NCBI RefSeq assembly: GCF_051400755.1
Contig: NZ_JBLFFL010000003.1
Span: 124,001-188,000 of the forward strand
DNA length: 64,000 bases
Reading direction: 5' to 3'
Source: Parapedobacter sp051400755
GTDB lineage: Bacteria; Bacteroidota; Bacteroidia; Sphingobacteriales; Sphingobacteriaceae
A model generated the notes under the pieces. That model was not told where the DNA came from and did not search any database. It saw only the letters and a list, made by a program, of their open reading frames with translations. The position numbers and the translations under genes are program-made. Below, in pieces: positions 15,246 through 23,027 of the stretch. Position 1 is the first letter of the stretch; each line of letters opens with the position of its first letter.

Positions 15246-15331
15246 TTTGGATATTGTGCCCAAACTTTTTACCTTTATCAAAACCAATGGGACCTGGGCC
15301 TGAAGTAATCGGAATTTTTTGGTTTTGGAAT
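15246..15331 (+). repeat. dispersed promoter-like repeat, copy 3, promoter of ORF6N gene 2
   Basis: TTTG 15246-15249, 20 nt, TACCTTTA 15270-15277, then AATGGGACCTGGGCCTGAAG and a GGAATTTTTTGGTTT tail. Here the element sits where the promoter of the following ORF6N gene is expected, with a start near 15284, which supports real promoter activity. Confidence 0.6.
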
Positions 15332-15333
15332 AC

Positions 15334-15358
15334 CTAAGATCGCAAATTGCGACCTTAG
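15334..15358. promoter_or_regulatory. leader palindrome of ORF6N gene 2
   Basis: A 25-bp palindrome with core TCGCAAATTGCGA (15340-15352) and arms CTAAGA and CCTTAG (one mismatched pair). It lies 23 bp before the ATG, in the leader. The identical 13-bp core recurs inside the gene at 15610-15622. The core differs from that of ORF6N gene 1 at symmetric positions. Confidence 0.65.
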
Positions 15359-15381
15359 ATAACAATACGACATCTAAGCTT

Positions 15382-15942
15382 ATGGGTAAAACACAAAACG
15401 AAACCATCAAGAAAACAGTAATACCTGATGAGATAGTTATCAGCAAAATATACCTCATTCGGGATCAAAAAGTAATGCTTGACAGCGATTTGGCAGAATT
15501 ATATGGCGTGAAAACATTTAGGCTTAATGAACAGGTAAAGCGAAACATCAATAGATTCCCAGAAGATTTTATGTTTCAATTAACAGAAGATGAATGGGAA
15601 TCTTTGACATCGCAAATTGCGATATCAAAGAAAGGACGGGGCGGAAGAAGAACGCTTCCATACGTATTTACGGAGCATGGTGTACTTATGCTATCAAGCG
15701 TATTGAACAGCGAACAGGCAATACAGGTAAATATCCAGATTATGCGCATCTATACCAAGATAAGGGAAATGTTGCTTGCACATAAGGACGTATTCCTGCG
15801 CGTGGAACAGGTGGAGAAACAAATGATCAAACAGGATCAGAAAATTGAGGTATTGTTCGGCTACCTGAGCAAGTTCATCGAACACGAAGACAAACCAAGA
15901 AAGCGGATTGGGTATGAGATAGGGCTACATCGTGCTCAATGA
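15382..15942 (+). CDS. ORF6N-domain DNA-binding protein, gene 2
   Basis: A 186-residue protein from the ATG at 15382; the frame stays open upstream through the leader palindrome. The ORF6N domain is at about 20-125 (YLIRDQKVMLDSDLAELYGV, RFPEDFMFQLTEDEW, LTSQIAISKKGRGGRRTLPY, FTEHGVLMLSSVLNS), then a coiled-coil tail (RVEQVEKQMIKQDQKIEVLF). It belongs to the GGRR subfamily, unlike gene 1. Known as a DNA-binding domain in phage and mobile elements; target unknown. The DNA coding LTSQIAISK is the 29-bp palindrome described separately. Confidence 0.85.
   Translation: MGKTQNETIKKTVIPDEIVISKIYLIRDQKVMLDSDLAELYGVKTFRLNEQVKRNINRFPEDFMFQLTEDEWESLTSQIAISKKGRGGRRTLPYVFTEHGVLMLSSVLNSEQAIQVNIQIMRIYTKIREMLLAHKDVFLRVEQVEKQMIKQDQKIEVLFGYLSKFIEHEDKPRKRIGYEIGLHRAQ
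15602..15630. promoter_or_regulatory. intragenic palindrome in ORF6N gene 2
   Basis: A 29-bp palindrome with core TCGCAAATTGCGA (15610-15622), identical to the leader core. Outer arms CTTTGACA and TATCAAAG pair at 7 of 8 positions. It lies in the coding region, in the same reading frame as the leader copy. Confidence 0.65.
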
Positions 15943-16025
15943 ACTGGAAAGGAAATTTGGAAAGCAACGGTCACGGGCTTTCAAGTCAAACTAGGATATT
16001 TTTGGATGAAGTGAAGACATAAAAC

Positions 16026-16565
16026 ATGAATAAAAAACAGGCAACCGATCGGATAAAGCTAACGAAGTGGCAACTTTTCTGGCATTTTTCCGTGGTACCA
16101 TTTTTACTCATCTTACCCGTTGCTACAATAATCGATATCATCCGAATGTACCTCGATGATACCTACAGACCGGTTCCAGCGGAAGAGGAACTGCTTTGGA
16201 TCGTAGTGATATTTATTGGAATGGCGCTTATTTCGTTCTTCATACAGCGCGTAAGACTTCGCTTTAAGGTATTCGATATCCAATACAATGATGAGCAATT
16301 CGACAATGCCTTGAAAATGACATGTGAGAACCTGGAGTGGACAATCCTAACGAAGCGGAAATCTTATGTAAGGGCCAGCAGACGTTGGGATTGGTCCTCA
16401 AGTTGGGGTGAATTGATAACGATCAAGCGGAAGAAGGATAAAATATTGATCAACAGTATCTGTGATCCAGATGCCATCCCTTCGGTTATTTCCTATGGCT
16501 GGAACAAGCACAATGTCAGAACGTTTATGGGTAATTTAAAAAAGCAAAGTGAGGCCGTTTCATAA
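16026..16565 (+). CDS. two-helix membrane protein of unknown function
   Basis: A 179-residue protein with two transmembrane helices (about 20-40, FWHFSVVPFLLILPVATII, and about 55-75, LLWIVVIFIGMALISFFI), then a soluble C-terminal domain of about 100 residues with a WDWSSSWGELITIKRKKDKI segment that looks like a PH-like or small beta fold. Family not recognised. It follows ORF6N gene 2 by 83 bp. Confidence 0.65.
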   Translation: MNKKQATDRIKLTKWQLFWHFSVVPFLLILPVATIIDIIRMYLDDTYRPVPAEEELLWIVVIFIGMALISFFIQRVRLRFKVFDIQYNDEQFDNALKMTCENLEWTILTKRKSYVRASRRWDWSSSWGELITIKRKKDKILINSICDPDAIPSVISYGWNKHNVRTFMGNLKKQSEAVS

Positions 16566-16594
16566 AAATAAAGATGATACCATAAGCTATTCCA

Positions 16595-17293
16595 ATGACC
16601 GTTGAAGAATTAACCTTGGAAATTCTAGGCGAAAGGGCATTTTCCCAGTTTGACAGCAAAAACCTTGTTGATTGGGCAGTAAACGTCATGGCGCTAGGAT
16701 ATGAAAGTGAAAACTTAGTCATTTTAGCCGGTTTGGATTTCGACACCACAGAAATACGGGAAAAGTACTTCCGGAAATCTATCGAGGATTTGAAGATAGA
16801 TACCAATAAGCGCGACGAAGAGATCCTTGAAAAATATGCTTTGATTACAGCTGAAAAGGCTGTGGCGGGTGAGATAAGCATCAATCATGCGTTTGGACGG
16901 ATGCGAAATATCGTATCCGCCAGTGGTTACGACGCACGATATATAGCTTTTTATGAGATAGATGAAGACTTGGATTGCTTGAGGTATAATGATTCCGTCC
17001 TTTTCAATAGCGAACTTACACTGGAAAACCAAAAGGAATATATTTTGGAGGAGCTTAAATTGTTTTATAAAATGGAAAGCCTTGGTATTCCTGTGGACGA
17101 ACGAAGAAAATGGTATTGTAAACGATGCAAAAAGCTGACCTCTCCTACCCTAAAAACAAAATATCAGTTAAAACAGCCCTTCAAATATCAAACTTGGTGC
17201 TGTGGAATATGCGGATCGGAAAAACACATAATTGGAGGTATCCATACGGTTAAAAGAAAAATTATACAGGAATTTGTTGATCGTAATACATGA
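16595..17293 (+). CDS. hypothetical protein with C-terminal zinc-ribbon-like cysteines
   Basis: A 232-residue soluble protein, mainly helical in residues 1-165. The C-terminal part has the pairs WYCKRCKK and WCCGICGSEK about 30 residues apart, a layout that fits a four-cysteine zinc ribbon. Start MTVEELTLEILGERAFSQFD. Family not recognised. It follows the membrane protein by 29 bp on the same strand and may share its transcript. Confidence 0.65.
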   Translation: MTVEELTLEILGERAFSQFDSKNLVDWAVNVMALGYESENLVILAGLDFDTTEIREKYFRKSIEDLKIDTNKRDEEILEKYALITAEKAVAGEISINHAFGRMRNIVSASGYDARYIAFYEIDEDLDCLRYNDSVLFNSELTLENQKEYILEELKLFYKMESLGIPVDERRKWYCKRCKKLTSPTLKTKYQLKQPFKYQTWCCGICGSEKHIIGGIHTVKRKIIQEFVDRNT

Positions 17294-17346
17294 TGAAAAA
17301 ATTATTTGGCCTCCTCCGTAAAAACAGCCGCAGCCATTGGTGTGGT

Positions 17347-17643
17347 TTAGTTATCGAGCACCTCCCAATGACCGCCCCTGGCAGGGCCGATATGCTCGAT
17401 TAATCCCATATCGCGAAGTTTCCCGATATTCTTATAAATGCTAATCGTGGATACACCGATGCGTTCAGATAATGCAACTTGGGTCACCTTGCTATCTGCT
17501 TGCATTGCCTCAATAATAGCCAGCTGCGTTGGAGAGAGTTTTTCACCTAACTTTTCACCTAACTTTTCACCTAACTCTTTGTCCGTAGCTGCGAGTCGTA
17601 GGTAAATCGGCCTTATAAAACCTATATTTGCCCTTAAATACAT
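17347..17643 (-). pseudogene. truncated C-terminal part of an AlbA_2-type regulator
   Basis: Only a linker and a winged helix-turn-helix remain: three GEKL repeats, then SPTQLAIIEAMQADSKVTQV, SERIGVSTISIYKNI and an end IGPARGGHWEV. The intact relative at 20498-21847 ends in the same way (IGPAKGGHWAV). The AlbA_2 and ATPase parts are absent; the first 20 codons look unrelated. A short functional HTH protein is possible but a remnant is more likely. Confidence 0.6.
17540..17575. repeat. 12-bp tandem repeat, three units
   Basis: The unit TTTTCACCTAAC occurs at 17540-17551, 17552-17563 and 17564-17575. On the coding strand it encodes repeated L-G-E-K. Comparable in-frame repeats are found in the other AlbA_2 gene (20667-20714). 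Confidence 0.8.
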
Positions 17644-17680
17644 TAACCATCATTTAAATACTAACCATCATTCTTTGACA

Positions 17681-18067
17681 ATGTACCGTGCATTGACTTA
17701 TTCCCTCGCAGCAATATGGCTGGCAAACGGCTTTGCTTGCAAAGTATTAGGCTTAGTCCCGAGGCACGGACAGATCGTGGCCAGAATCTTGGGCGATGGT
17801 CTTGCTAGGCCGCTAACCCTCCTGATCGGACTGGCCGAAACGGGAATGGCAGTGTGGATTTTGACTCGGTGGATACCGAGAACCAATGCCATTGCTCAAA
17901 TGGTGCTTGTAGCAATGATGAATATGCTGGAATTTTTCGTGGCGCCTGACTTGTTGCTTTGGGGTCGGGTAAACGTTGTATTTGCGGGTCTATTCATCGG
18001 GCTTGTATATTATTGGGAATTTGTGCTTAGATATGAAGATGCTAAAAAATCATCCGTTTGCAGTTGA
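17681..18067 (+). CDS. DoxX-like membrane protein
   Basis: A 128-residue protein from the ATG at 17681 with four predicted transmembrane helices (about 5-20, 40-62, 70-92, 95-120) and the DoxX-like opening YSLAAIWLANGFACKVLG and PRHGQIVARILG. DoxX-like proteins are small quinone- or oxidoreductase-linked membrane proteins of mostly unknown function. First gene of a four-gene run with overlaps (DoxX-like, DUF2071, methyltransferase-like, membrane protein), so probably one operon. Confidence 0.75.
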   Translation: MYRALTYSLAAIWLANGFACKVLGLVPRHGQIVARILGDGLARPLTLLIGLAETGMAVWILTRWIPRTNAIAQMVLVAMMNMLEFFVAPDLLLWGRVNVVFAGLFIGLVYYWEFVLRYEDAKKSSVCS

Positions 18068-18767
18068 TGCGTTCTTCGAACATTCGCTGGTACTAACATT
18101 CGCGATGCCAAAAGCGCAATTGGCTGGTATGATTCCCGAATGCCTCGAGTTGGATGTACTGCGAGACGAATGGGGCTTCCTTGCGGTAGCCATGGTGCAA
18201 GCCCGTGGCTTGCGGCCCGCGCACTTTCCAAAATGGATAGGCAGCGATTTTTTCTTGATCGGCTATCGGATTTTTGTCCGCTACCGGACCCGCGCCGGGA
18301 AACGCCTACGTGGGTTGTATATCCTCAAGTCCGAAACCGATAACGGCAAAATGGCTCTTTTGGGAAATATCTTTACTCACTATGCATACACGACCACCGA
18401 TATCTGCCAGGCGGTAACGGATAAAACAAAGACAGTCCACTCGGAAAAATCTTGCCTTGAGGTTTCTGTCTTATATATAGACGGTGAAGTACCGCTGCCC
18501 AGCGGGTCACCTTTCGCAGACTGGAAGGACGCCCGGAAATTCGCTGGCCCCATGCCGTATACCTTTGGTTATGACGCAGCAAAAAAGGAAGTGGTGATCG
18601 TTGAAGGAGTCCGCCAAAACTGGGAACCGGCTCCGCTCACGGTAAGCAATTATTCGATAGGTTTCTTTGGCCAGCTACAACTGTCGGATACGGTACTGGC
18701 AGGTGCATTCGAAGTTTCAAATATTCCATACCACTGGAAAAAAGGGAGGGTGGAAAAGTGGAAATGA
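18033..18767 (+). CDS. DUF2071-family protein
   Basis: From the ATG at 18033 it is 244 residues (MKMLKNHPFAVDAFFEHSLV), overlapping the DoxX-like gene by 35 bp; a second ATG lies two codons on. It shows the DUF2071/YqjF layout: HSLVLTFAMPKAQLAGMIP, VAMVQARGLRPAHFP, FLIGYRIFVRYRT and a GLYILKSETDNGKM segment. DUF2071 is an acetoacetate-decarboxylase-like beta barrel with unknown substrate. Next gene overlaps by 4 bp (ATGA). Confidence 0.8.
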   Translation: MKMLKNHPFAVDAFFEHSLVLTFAMPKAQLAGMIPECLELDVLRDEWGFLAVAMVQARGLRPAHFPKWIGSDFFLIGYRIFVRYRTRAGKRLRGLYILKSETDNGKMALLGNIFTHYAYTTTDICQAVTDKTKTVHSEKSCLEVSVLYIDGEVPLPSGSPFADWKDARKFAGPMPYTFGYDAAKKEVVIVEGVRQNWEPAPLTVSNYSIGFFGQLQLSDTVLAGAFEVSNIPYHWKKGRVEKWK

Positions 18768-19525
18768 AACGGAAATCGTACCAGGGCGTCGCAAATATCG
18801 TCCGCTTCAACTGGCATTTCTACGCTATGGCCAGTGCGGCCGTCGCTGTGGCATGGATATCGGCAGACGCCTTTCCGGATGGCATTCAGCAGTTGGTGAT
18901 GATTGCAGCTGTCCTATCCATTATTACCGTCGTCACTTCGTTGACGGCATCTTTTTATATTTATGACCTTTCCAACCTTTATTGCATGAGATGGCTCGAA
19001 AGTGCTGGCTTGAACGACGATCAACCGCGTATTTTGAACATCCATGCGGGATTTGACGAAACGAGCGGAATTCTGAAACAGAAATATGGCAAACTGGCCG
19101 TAACCATCTGCGATTTCTATAATCCGGAAATGCATACCGAGGTATCGATCAGGCGCGCAAGGAAAGCGTATCCGCCCCATCCAAAGACCGTAATGGTTAC
19201 GACGGAAAACCTGCCTTTTGCCGATGGAGCGTTTGACCTTGCGGTGGTTATGCTTGCTGCCCACGAAATCCGCGACCGCGAAGAGCGGATACGGTTTTTC
19301 AGGGAAGTCAACCGGGTAATCACGGCTACGGGAAACGCCACTGTAACCGAGCATCTGCGCGACGTGAACAATTTCTTAGCGTTTTCGATAGGTTTTTTCC
19401 ATTTTTACCCACGAACGTCATGGTTACGGACGTTTCGGGCGGCGGGTTTGAATGTGAAGCATGAAATCAGGTCGACTCCCTTTATTCGGACATTCATACT
19501 GGAAAAACATGACAGTGCATCTTAA
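18764..19525 (+). CDS. membrane-anchored methyltransferase-like protein
   Basis: A 253-residue protein, start ATG at 18764 in an ATGA overlap with DUF2071. Two transmembrane helices (about 20-37 and 43-68) are followed by a Rossmann-like domain. It has class I SAM-methyltransferase features: ENLPFADGAFDLAVVMLAAH (motif II/III region) and FFREVNRVITATGNATVTEH. The glycine-rich SAM motif I is weak (LNIHAGFDETSG). It may methylate a lipid or small molecule at the membrane; this is inference. Confidence 0.7.
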   Translation: MKRKSYQGVANIVRFNWHFYAMASAAVAVAWISADAFPDGIQQLVMIAAVLSIITVVTSLTASFYIYDLSNLYCMRWLESAGLNDDQPRILNIHAGFDETSGILKQKYGKLAVTICDFYNPEMHTEVSIRRARKAYPPHPKTVMVTTENLPFADGAFDLAVVMLAAHEIRDREERIRFFREVNRVITATGNATVTEHLRDVNNFLAFSIGFFHFYPRTSWLRTFRAAGLNVKHEIRSTPFIRTFILEKHDSAS

Positions 19526-19907
19526 AATAACCGGCGTCCTATTGATGGCATTGGCGCTCATCCATGTGTTTTTCCCCATGTATTTCAACTGGCGGGAATC
19601 GTTGAGGCCCTTGAGCCTGATCAATAGGCAGATGATGCTGGTACATGTGTTTTTCATCGCACTGACCGTATTCTTGATGGGTTTGCTATGCGTAACGCAT
19701 GCGGAAGATATAATCACCACCGGCTTAGGTAAGGCGATTTCTTTTGGTTTGGGTATTTTCTGGGTAATCCGGCTATTGACCCAGTTTTTTGGGTACGCCT
19801 CAGAACTCTGGCGGGGGAAAGTATTCGAAACAACGGCGCATGTGATATTTAGCTTATTATGGGTGTATTTCAGCGCCGTATTTCTTTTCGTTTCGATAGC
19901 TAGGTAG
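19509..19907 (+). CDS. four-helix membrane protein
   Basis: A 132-residue protein from the ATG at 19509 (MTVHLKITGVLLMALALIHV), overlapping the previous gene by 17 bp. Four hydrophobic helices are predicted with an HVFFPMYFNW loop and conserved-looking histidines. Family not certain. The overlap chain supports a four-gene operon that ends here. Confidence 0.65.
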   Translation: MTVHLKITGVLLMALALIHVFFPMYFNWRESLRPLSLINRQMMLVHVFFIALTVFLMGLLCVTHAEDIITTGLGKAISFGLGIFWVIRLLTQFFGYASELWRGKVFETTAHVIFSLLWVYFSAVFLFVSIAR

Positions 19908-20109
19908 TGTAACGGGCCGGTGCCTTCGTATTTGCGAAAACTCGGCATTTCTTGATTACATTCGCAAAGACACCTTTGACACGGCTGATTTTCCGGGTTC
20001 ATTCCGGCACTTTCAGCTGCTGGGGCAGGATCAAATTGTTAACGTTGCCTGCCAAGTGGAACCGTTGGTGGAACGGATTAGATGAAGCGGGAAAAATGAT
20101 AGCGTAAGA

Positions 20110-20373
20110 ATGGATCTGAACAAACATTTCAAAATTGAACGGGTAATTAGCTGGTACGACCTTACATCGGATGTGCTAATCGGAGAATTTAACATCGATC
20201 ATGTGCCATTCGATTCGCTCAAGGCATTGTTCTTGCCGCCGGTAGAAGATCCGCTGATGTATGACTGCTACGAAGTTGACGAGGTAAAGGGGGAACAAAT
20301 AAATGTATTAACCGAATTTGAGTTTGATTTCAACAGGTTTGTTTACTTCGTTGAATGCTATCAGGTTGATTGA
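20110..20373 (+). CDS. small acidic protein (DUF7683-like)
   Basis: An 87-residue acidic protein starting MDLNKHFKIERVISWYDLTS. It has a beta-rich layout with a repeated pattern of F/L plus D/E and an end FEFDFNRFVYFVECYQVD. The family resemblance is tentative. Such small acidic proteins often act as immunity or antitoxin-like partners, but no partner toxin is seen here. A second open frame overlaps its end (20318-20548) and may hold a decayed relative. Confidence 0.4.
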   Translation: MDLNKHFKIERVISWYDLTSDVLIGEFNIDHVPFDSLKALFLPPVEDPLMYDCYEVDEVKGEQINVLTEFEFDFNRFVYFVECYQVD

Positions 20374-20497
20374 TTTTCAATTTTGCTTTATTGCGGGATA
20401 TGGTATACAGAATGTCTATGAGAAACTTGATCTGTTGTTTCCCGAACAATACCATGTAGAGTTAAGTAGAGACGAGGGAAAAGAGTTTCTGCATAAT

Positions 20498-21847
20498 TTA
20501 GTCTCCAGTCACCGCCCAATGACCACCCTTGGCCGGGCCGATACGTAATAACTTGTTATCCTTTTGCAATTGGCTGATATTTCGTTCTACAGAACGCTCC
20601 GTAATTTCCAGTAATCGTGAAAGCTCAGGTATGGTGATATTGGGGTTCTCTTGAATGTAAGCTATAATTTTTCCCGACGTTTTCCCCGACGTTTTCCCCG
20701 ACATTTTCCCCGACGTTCTTTCTATATCAGTTGTCGTCTCCGCATACACGACGACGCGGAATCCATGCTGGAAATTTTCGAATCTGGGCGCGCTAAGCCC
20801 ATACTGCTCAAATGCCTCACGGATACGCCGGATACCTGATCCATATTTTTCAATAAGCTGGGCTTCCTTAAAAGTAGCAGCGACTTTCCGGTTACGGGAA
20901 TAGGACGAATACTCATCGGCAAGCAATTGCTCAATAGTGATCGTATCCGGCAAATGGCCGGGATTGAAAAACTCGATATAATCATCAAAGATTTTTACCG
21001 ATGAATCGCCGCTATTCATGTAATCGCGATGAACCACCATATTCGTAACGATTTCACGCAGCGCTGGCATCGGATATTGCCAGCGCTCCTCCCGTTGTGG
21101 GTCACCGGTGATGATATATCCCTTATTGATATGTTTACGGATGAACCCCAGCACCTCTTCCACTTCGCTGAACAGGTCGCTGCGGACGGTCAATCCATCC
21201 TTGATACTGGTGGGTGTAGAGAAGCGGCCCAATTCAATGGCTGCCTGAAAGACATCGTTTTTGGCAAACAGCAGGAATCCGGCATTGGTTACCTGCGTAT
21301 CCCGGATCAACTCAAACTTGGTCAATACGGTCAACGGATCATCGACTAACGGTATCTCCTTCCCTTGGTTGCCCTTTTCGATAAACTTCACGACCTTCTC
21401 CAACGATAGGTCATCAAGCGTGCGATCCGGATTGATATAGCTGTCCCAACTGGTATTGAATGACCGGAGGTGCAGGTCGGCGATTTCCGTCAACGACAGT
21501 TGGTGGTTTGCATTATTCACCCGCTTGTAATACCGGCCTTTGAATGCAACGGGTTTTACCGGAAATTCTTTTACCGACAATACACCGACTTTGGCTCCTC
21601 CGAGATCAACCACTTCGGCATCGGGGATAATACTCGGCTGGGTTTTATTCTTGACCTCATTTACCCATTTCTGCAAAGACTCGTTGCCTAAAGTAAAACC
21701 CTTCGCAGGCTTGCCCTTGTCGTCCACACCGACCAATACCCTGCCGCCCTCGCTATTGGCAAAGGCCGTTAGTGACTCGATAACCGTATCGGTAAACGAG
21801 CTTTTGAATTCAGTATGTTGATCTTCCCGTAATCCGGTTTTTGGCAT
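20498..21847 (-). CDS. AlbA_2 / HATPase-type regulator with repeat linker
   Basis: A 449-residue protein. N-terminal AlbA_2 domain: HTEFKSSFTDTVIESLTAFA, NSEGGRVLVGVDDKGKP. The middle has an ATPase-like region (ALREIVTNMVVHRDYMNSGD, then IEFFNPGHLPDTITIEQLL, KYGSGIRRIREAFEQYG). A linker of four SGKT/SGKM repeats (TSGKMSGKTSGKTSGK) leads to a C-terminal winged helix-turn-helix (ITIPELSRLLEITERSVERN). Similar proteins occur as putative transcriptional regulators and in defence loci. Complete and in one frame. Confidence 0.85.
   Translation of the reverse strand: MPKTGLREDQHTEFKSSFTDTVIESLTAFANSEGGRVLVGVDDKGKPAKGFTLGNESLQKWVNEVKNKTQPSIIPDAEVVDLGGAKVGVLSVKEFPVKPVAFKGRYYKRVNNANHQLSLTEIADLHLRSFNTSWDSYINPDRTLDDLSLEKVVKFIEKGNQGKEIPLVDDPLTVLTKFELIRDTQVTNAGFLLFAKNDVFQAAIELGRFSTPTSIKDGLTVRSDLFSEVEEVLGFIRKHINKGYIITGDPQREERWQYPMPALREIVTNMVVHRDYMNSGDSSVKIFDDYIEFFNPGHLPDTITIEQLLADEYSSYSRNRKVAATFKEAQLIEKYGSGIRRIREAFEQYGLSAPRFENFQHGFRVVVYAETTTDIERTSGKMSGKTSGKTSGKIIAYIQENPNITIPELSRLLEITERSVERNISQLQKDNKLLRIGPAKGGHWAVTGD
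20667..20714. repeat. 12-bp tandem repeat, four units
   Basis: Four units of 12 bp (GTTTTCCCCGAC and variants) at 20667-20678, 20679-20690, 20691-20702 and 20703-20714, coding for the S-G-K-x linker. Such repeats can gain or lose 4-residue units without breaking the frame. Confidence 0.8.
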
Positions 21848-21902
21848 ATCCGTATTGTCTTTCTTGGCTTTGTCGGATGGGGCAAAGATATTGTTTTATT
21901 TC

Positions 21903-22091
21903 TCATGTTAAAAGACAAACGCGCATATACATGATCGTTCGTCTCTCGAGATTTCTTGGGAGTCCGGCAGCACCTTTTTGGCTTAGTTCGTGCTTAAGAA
22001 ATTCGAGGCAGAGGTTAAAGTCGTTGATTGACCGCTTCCTGACGAGCTTCAGGTCTTTCTCAAACCGGTTGGTATAGGAAAGCGTATACAT
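21903..22091 (-). pseudogene. truncated YafQ/RelE-type toxin gene
   Basis: The frame starts MYTLSYTNRFEKDLKLVRKR, which matches the start of YafQ-type mRNA interferases, and ends after 62 residues with NLERRTIMYMRVCLLT, where the second half of the toxin (core strands and catalytic histidine) is missing. No antitoxin gene lies upstream. A second scrap of the same start is at 23199-23259. Confidence 0.55.
22018..22078. repeat. 61-bp repeat from a YafQ-like gene, copy 1
   Basis: Nearly identical to 23199-23259 in the same orientation, with a few base differences. The two copies flank the ORF6N remnant and the second DUF6934 module. Confidence 0.7.
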
Positions 22092-22136
22092 TACAGTTTA
22101 GCGAAGAACTCGTCTATATCGGTAATCTTTTTGGAA

Positions 22137-22298
22137 TACCGCATTTTAAGGAGCCAATTTGGCACCTTAAAGCAAGGCGATCATTCAAAGTATCCGCCGA
22201 TGGTGTTCACCGAACAGGGTGTTGCGATGCTGTCAAGCGTAATCAACAGTAAGCGAGCGATCCAAGTCAACATCTGCATAATGCGGATAAGGATCTAA
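22137..22298 (+). pseudogene. remnant of a third ORF6N gene
   Basis: Reads LRSQFGTLKQGDHSKYPP, then MVFTEQGVAMLSSVINS, ending VNICIMRIRI and a stop at 22296-22298. The N-terminal half of the ORF6N domain and everything after the IMR motif are missing. It retains the palindrome at 22145-22171. Confidence 0.6.
22145..22171. promoter_or_regulatory. palindrome in the ORF6N remnant
   Basis: A 27-bp palindrome with core GCCAATTTGGC (22153-22163), arms TTTAAGG and CCTTAAA, and one A-A mismatch each side. It lies in the position that codes LRSQFGTL, the same place as in ORF6N gene 2, but with a third core sequence. Confidence 0.6.
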
Positions 22299-22459
22299 AT
22301 TTATTTTTTAATTGGGCAAAAATTAGTAGCTATGAGGCTAACCGGTGCGATTACAAATTCAATTCGACAAACCAACGCCATACTCATTGGAGATCCCGCA
22401 GCCCGTGTATATATCGGTGATTCTGTTGTGGGTTGAATTGATTTTGGCAAGGTGTCGCT

Positions 22460-22491
22460 TTTGCAAATAGATAATATTTTTAGTATTTTTG
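22460..22491 (+). promoter_or_regulatory. promoter of the second DUF6934 module
   Basis: TTTG 22460-22463, 20 nt, TATTTTTG 22484-22491: a full match to the Bacteroidota layout. Start predicted near 22498, about 45 nt before the DUF6934 start codon. Confidence 0.6.
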
Positions 22492-22543
22492 CACCTATAA
22501 TATTACGATTTAAACCTTAAAAAGTCTATGTAAAACAACAATT

Positions 22544-22987
22544 ATGAACTTGGACCGCTACGTTTATTTCACCAACAACGATTTTCATGATTACGAGTTC
22601 TACAGTGAAGGCCCAAATGGAAGGATACAAAAAGTCGTCAGGTTTGCATGTATCCAGCAGGGTAATCCTGGGGTGTATAATTTAGGCTTTGGAGATTTAA
22701 ACAGCGAGGGTGTGGTTGATGACACCTCTGTCAGTAATAACGCAGACAGGGATAAGGTGCTTGCAACGGTAGCCTCCACCATCATAGACTTCTGTAATCG
22801 ACACGGTGATCATTACATATACGCATCAGGCAGCACACCCTCCCGGACGAGGTTATACCAGATGAGTATATCTCGACTATGGGATGATATACAAGTTGAT
22901 TTTGAAGTCTACGGATTAAAAGACAATGAGTGGCACGAGTTTAGCAAAAACACCAACTACACAGCGTTTTTGGTAAAGCGAAGATAA
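22544..22987 (+). CDS. DUF6934-family protein, intact copy
   Basis: A 147-residue soluble protein starting MNLDRYVYFTNNDFHDYEFY. Conserved blocks shared with the broken copy at 13613: YEFYSEGPNGRI, YNLGFGD, VSNNADRDKVLATVA, GSTPSRTRLYQM, and an end NTNYTAFLVKRR. Function unknown; the family name rests on memory of Bacteroidota annotations. It is followed after 40 bp by a small basic gene as in the other copy, which suggests a two-gene module, perhaps toxin-antitoxin-like. It has its own promoter. Confidence 0.65.
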   Translation: MNLDRYVYFTNNDFHDYEFYSEGPNGRIQKVVRFACIQQGNPGVYNLGFGDLNSEGVVDDTSVSNNADRDKVLATVASTIIDFCNRHGDHYIYASGSTPSRTRLYQMSISRLWDDIQVDFEVYGLKDNEWHEFSKNTNYTAFLVKRR

Positions 22988-23027
22988 TTTATTAAATTTG
23001 AACTTCTAAAAACCGAAAAGGAGAGGT

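Noticed and set aside
15054..15458. 134-codon minus-strand open frame
   Set aside because: It runs antisense to the promoter repeat and start of ORF6N gene 2 and has no protein-like motif.
20374..20497. second gene after the small acidic protein
   Set aside because: An open frame at 20318-20548 contains a protein-like piece but starts inside the previous gene and runs into the end of the AlbA_2 gene; could only be a decayed scrap.
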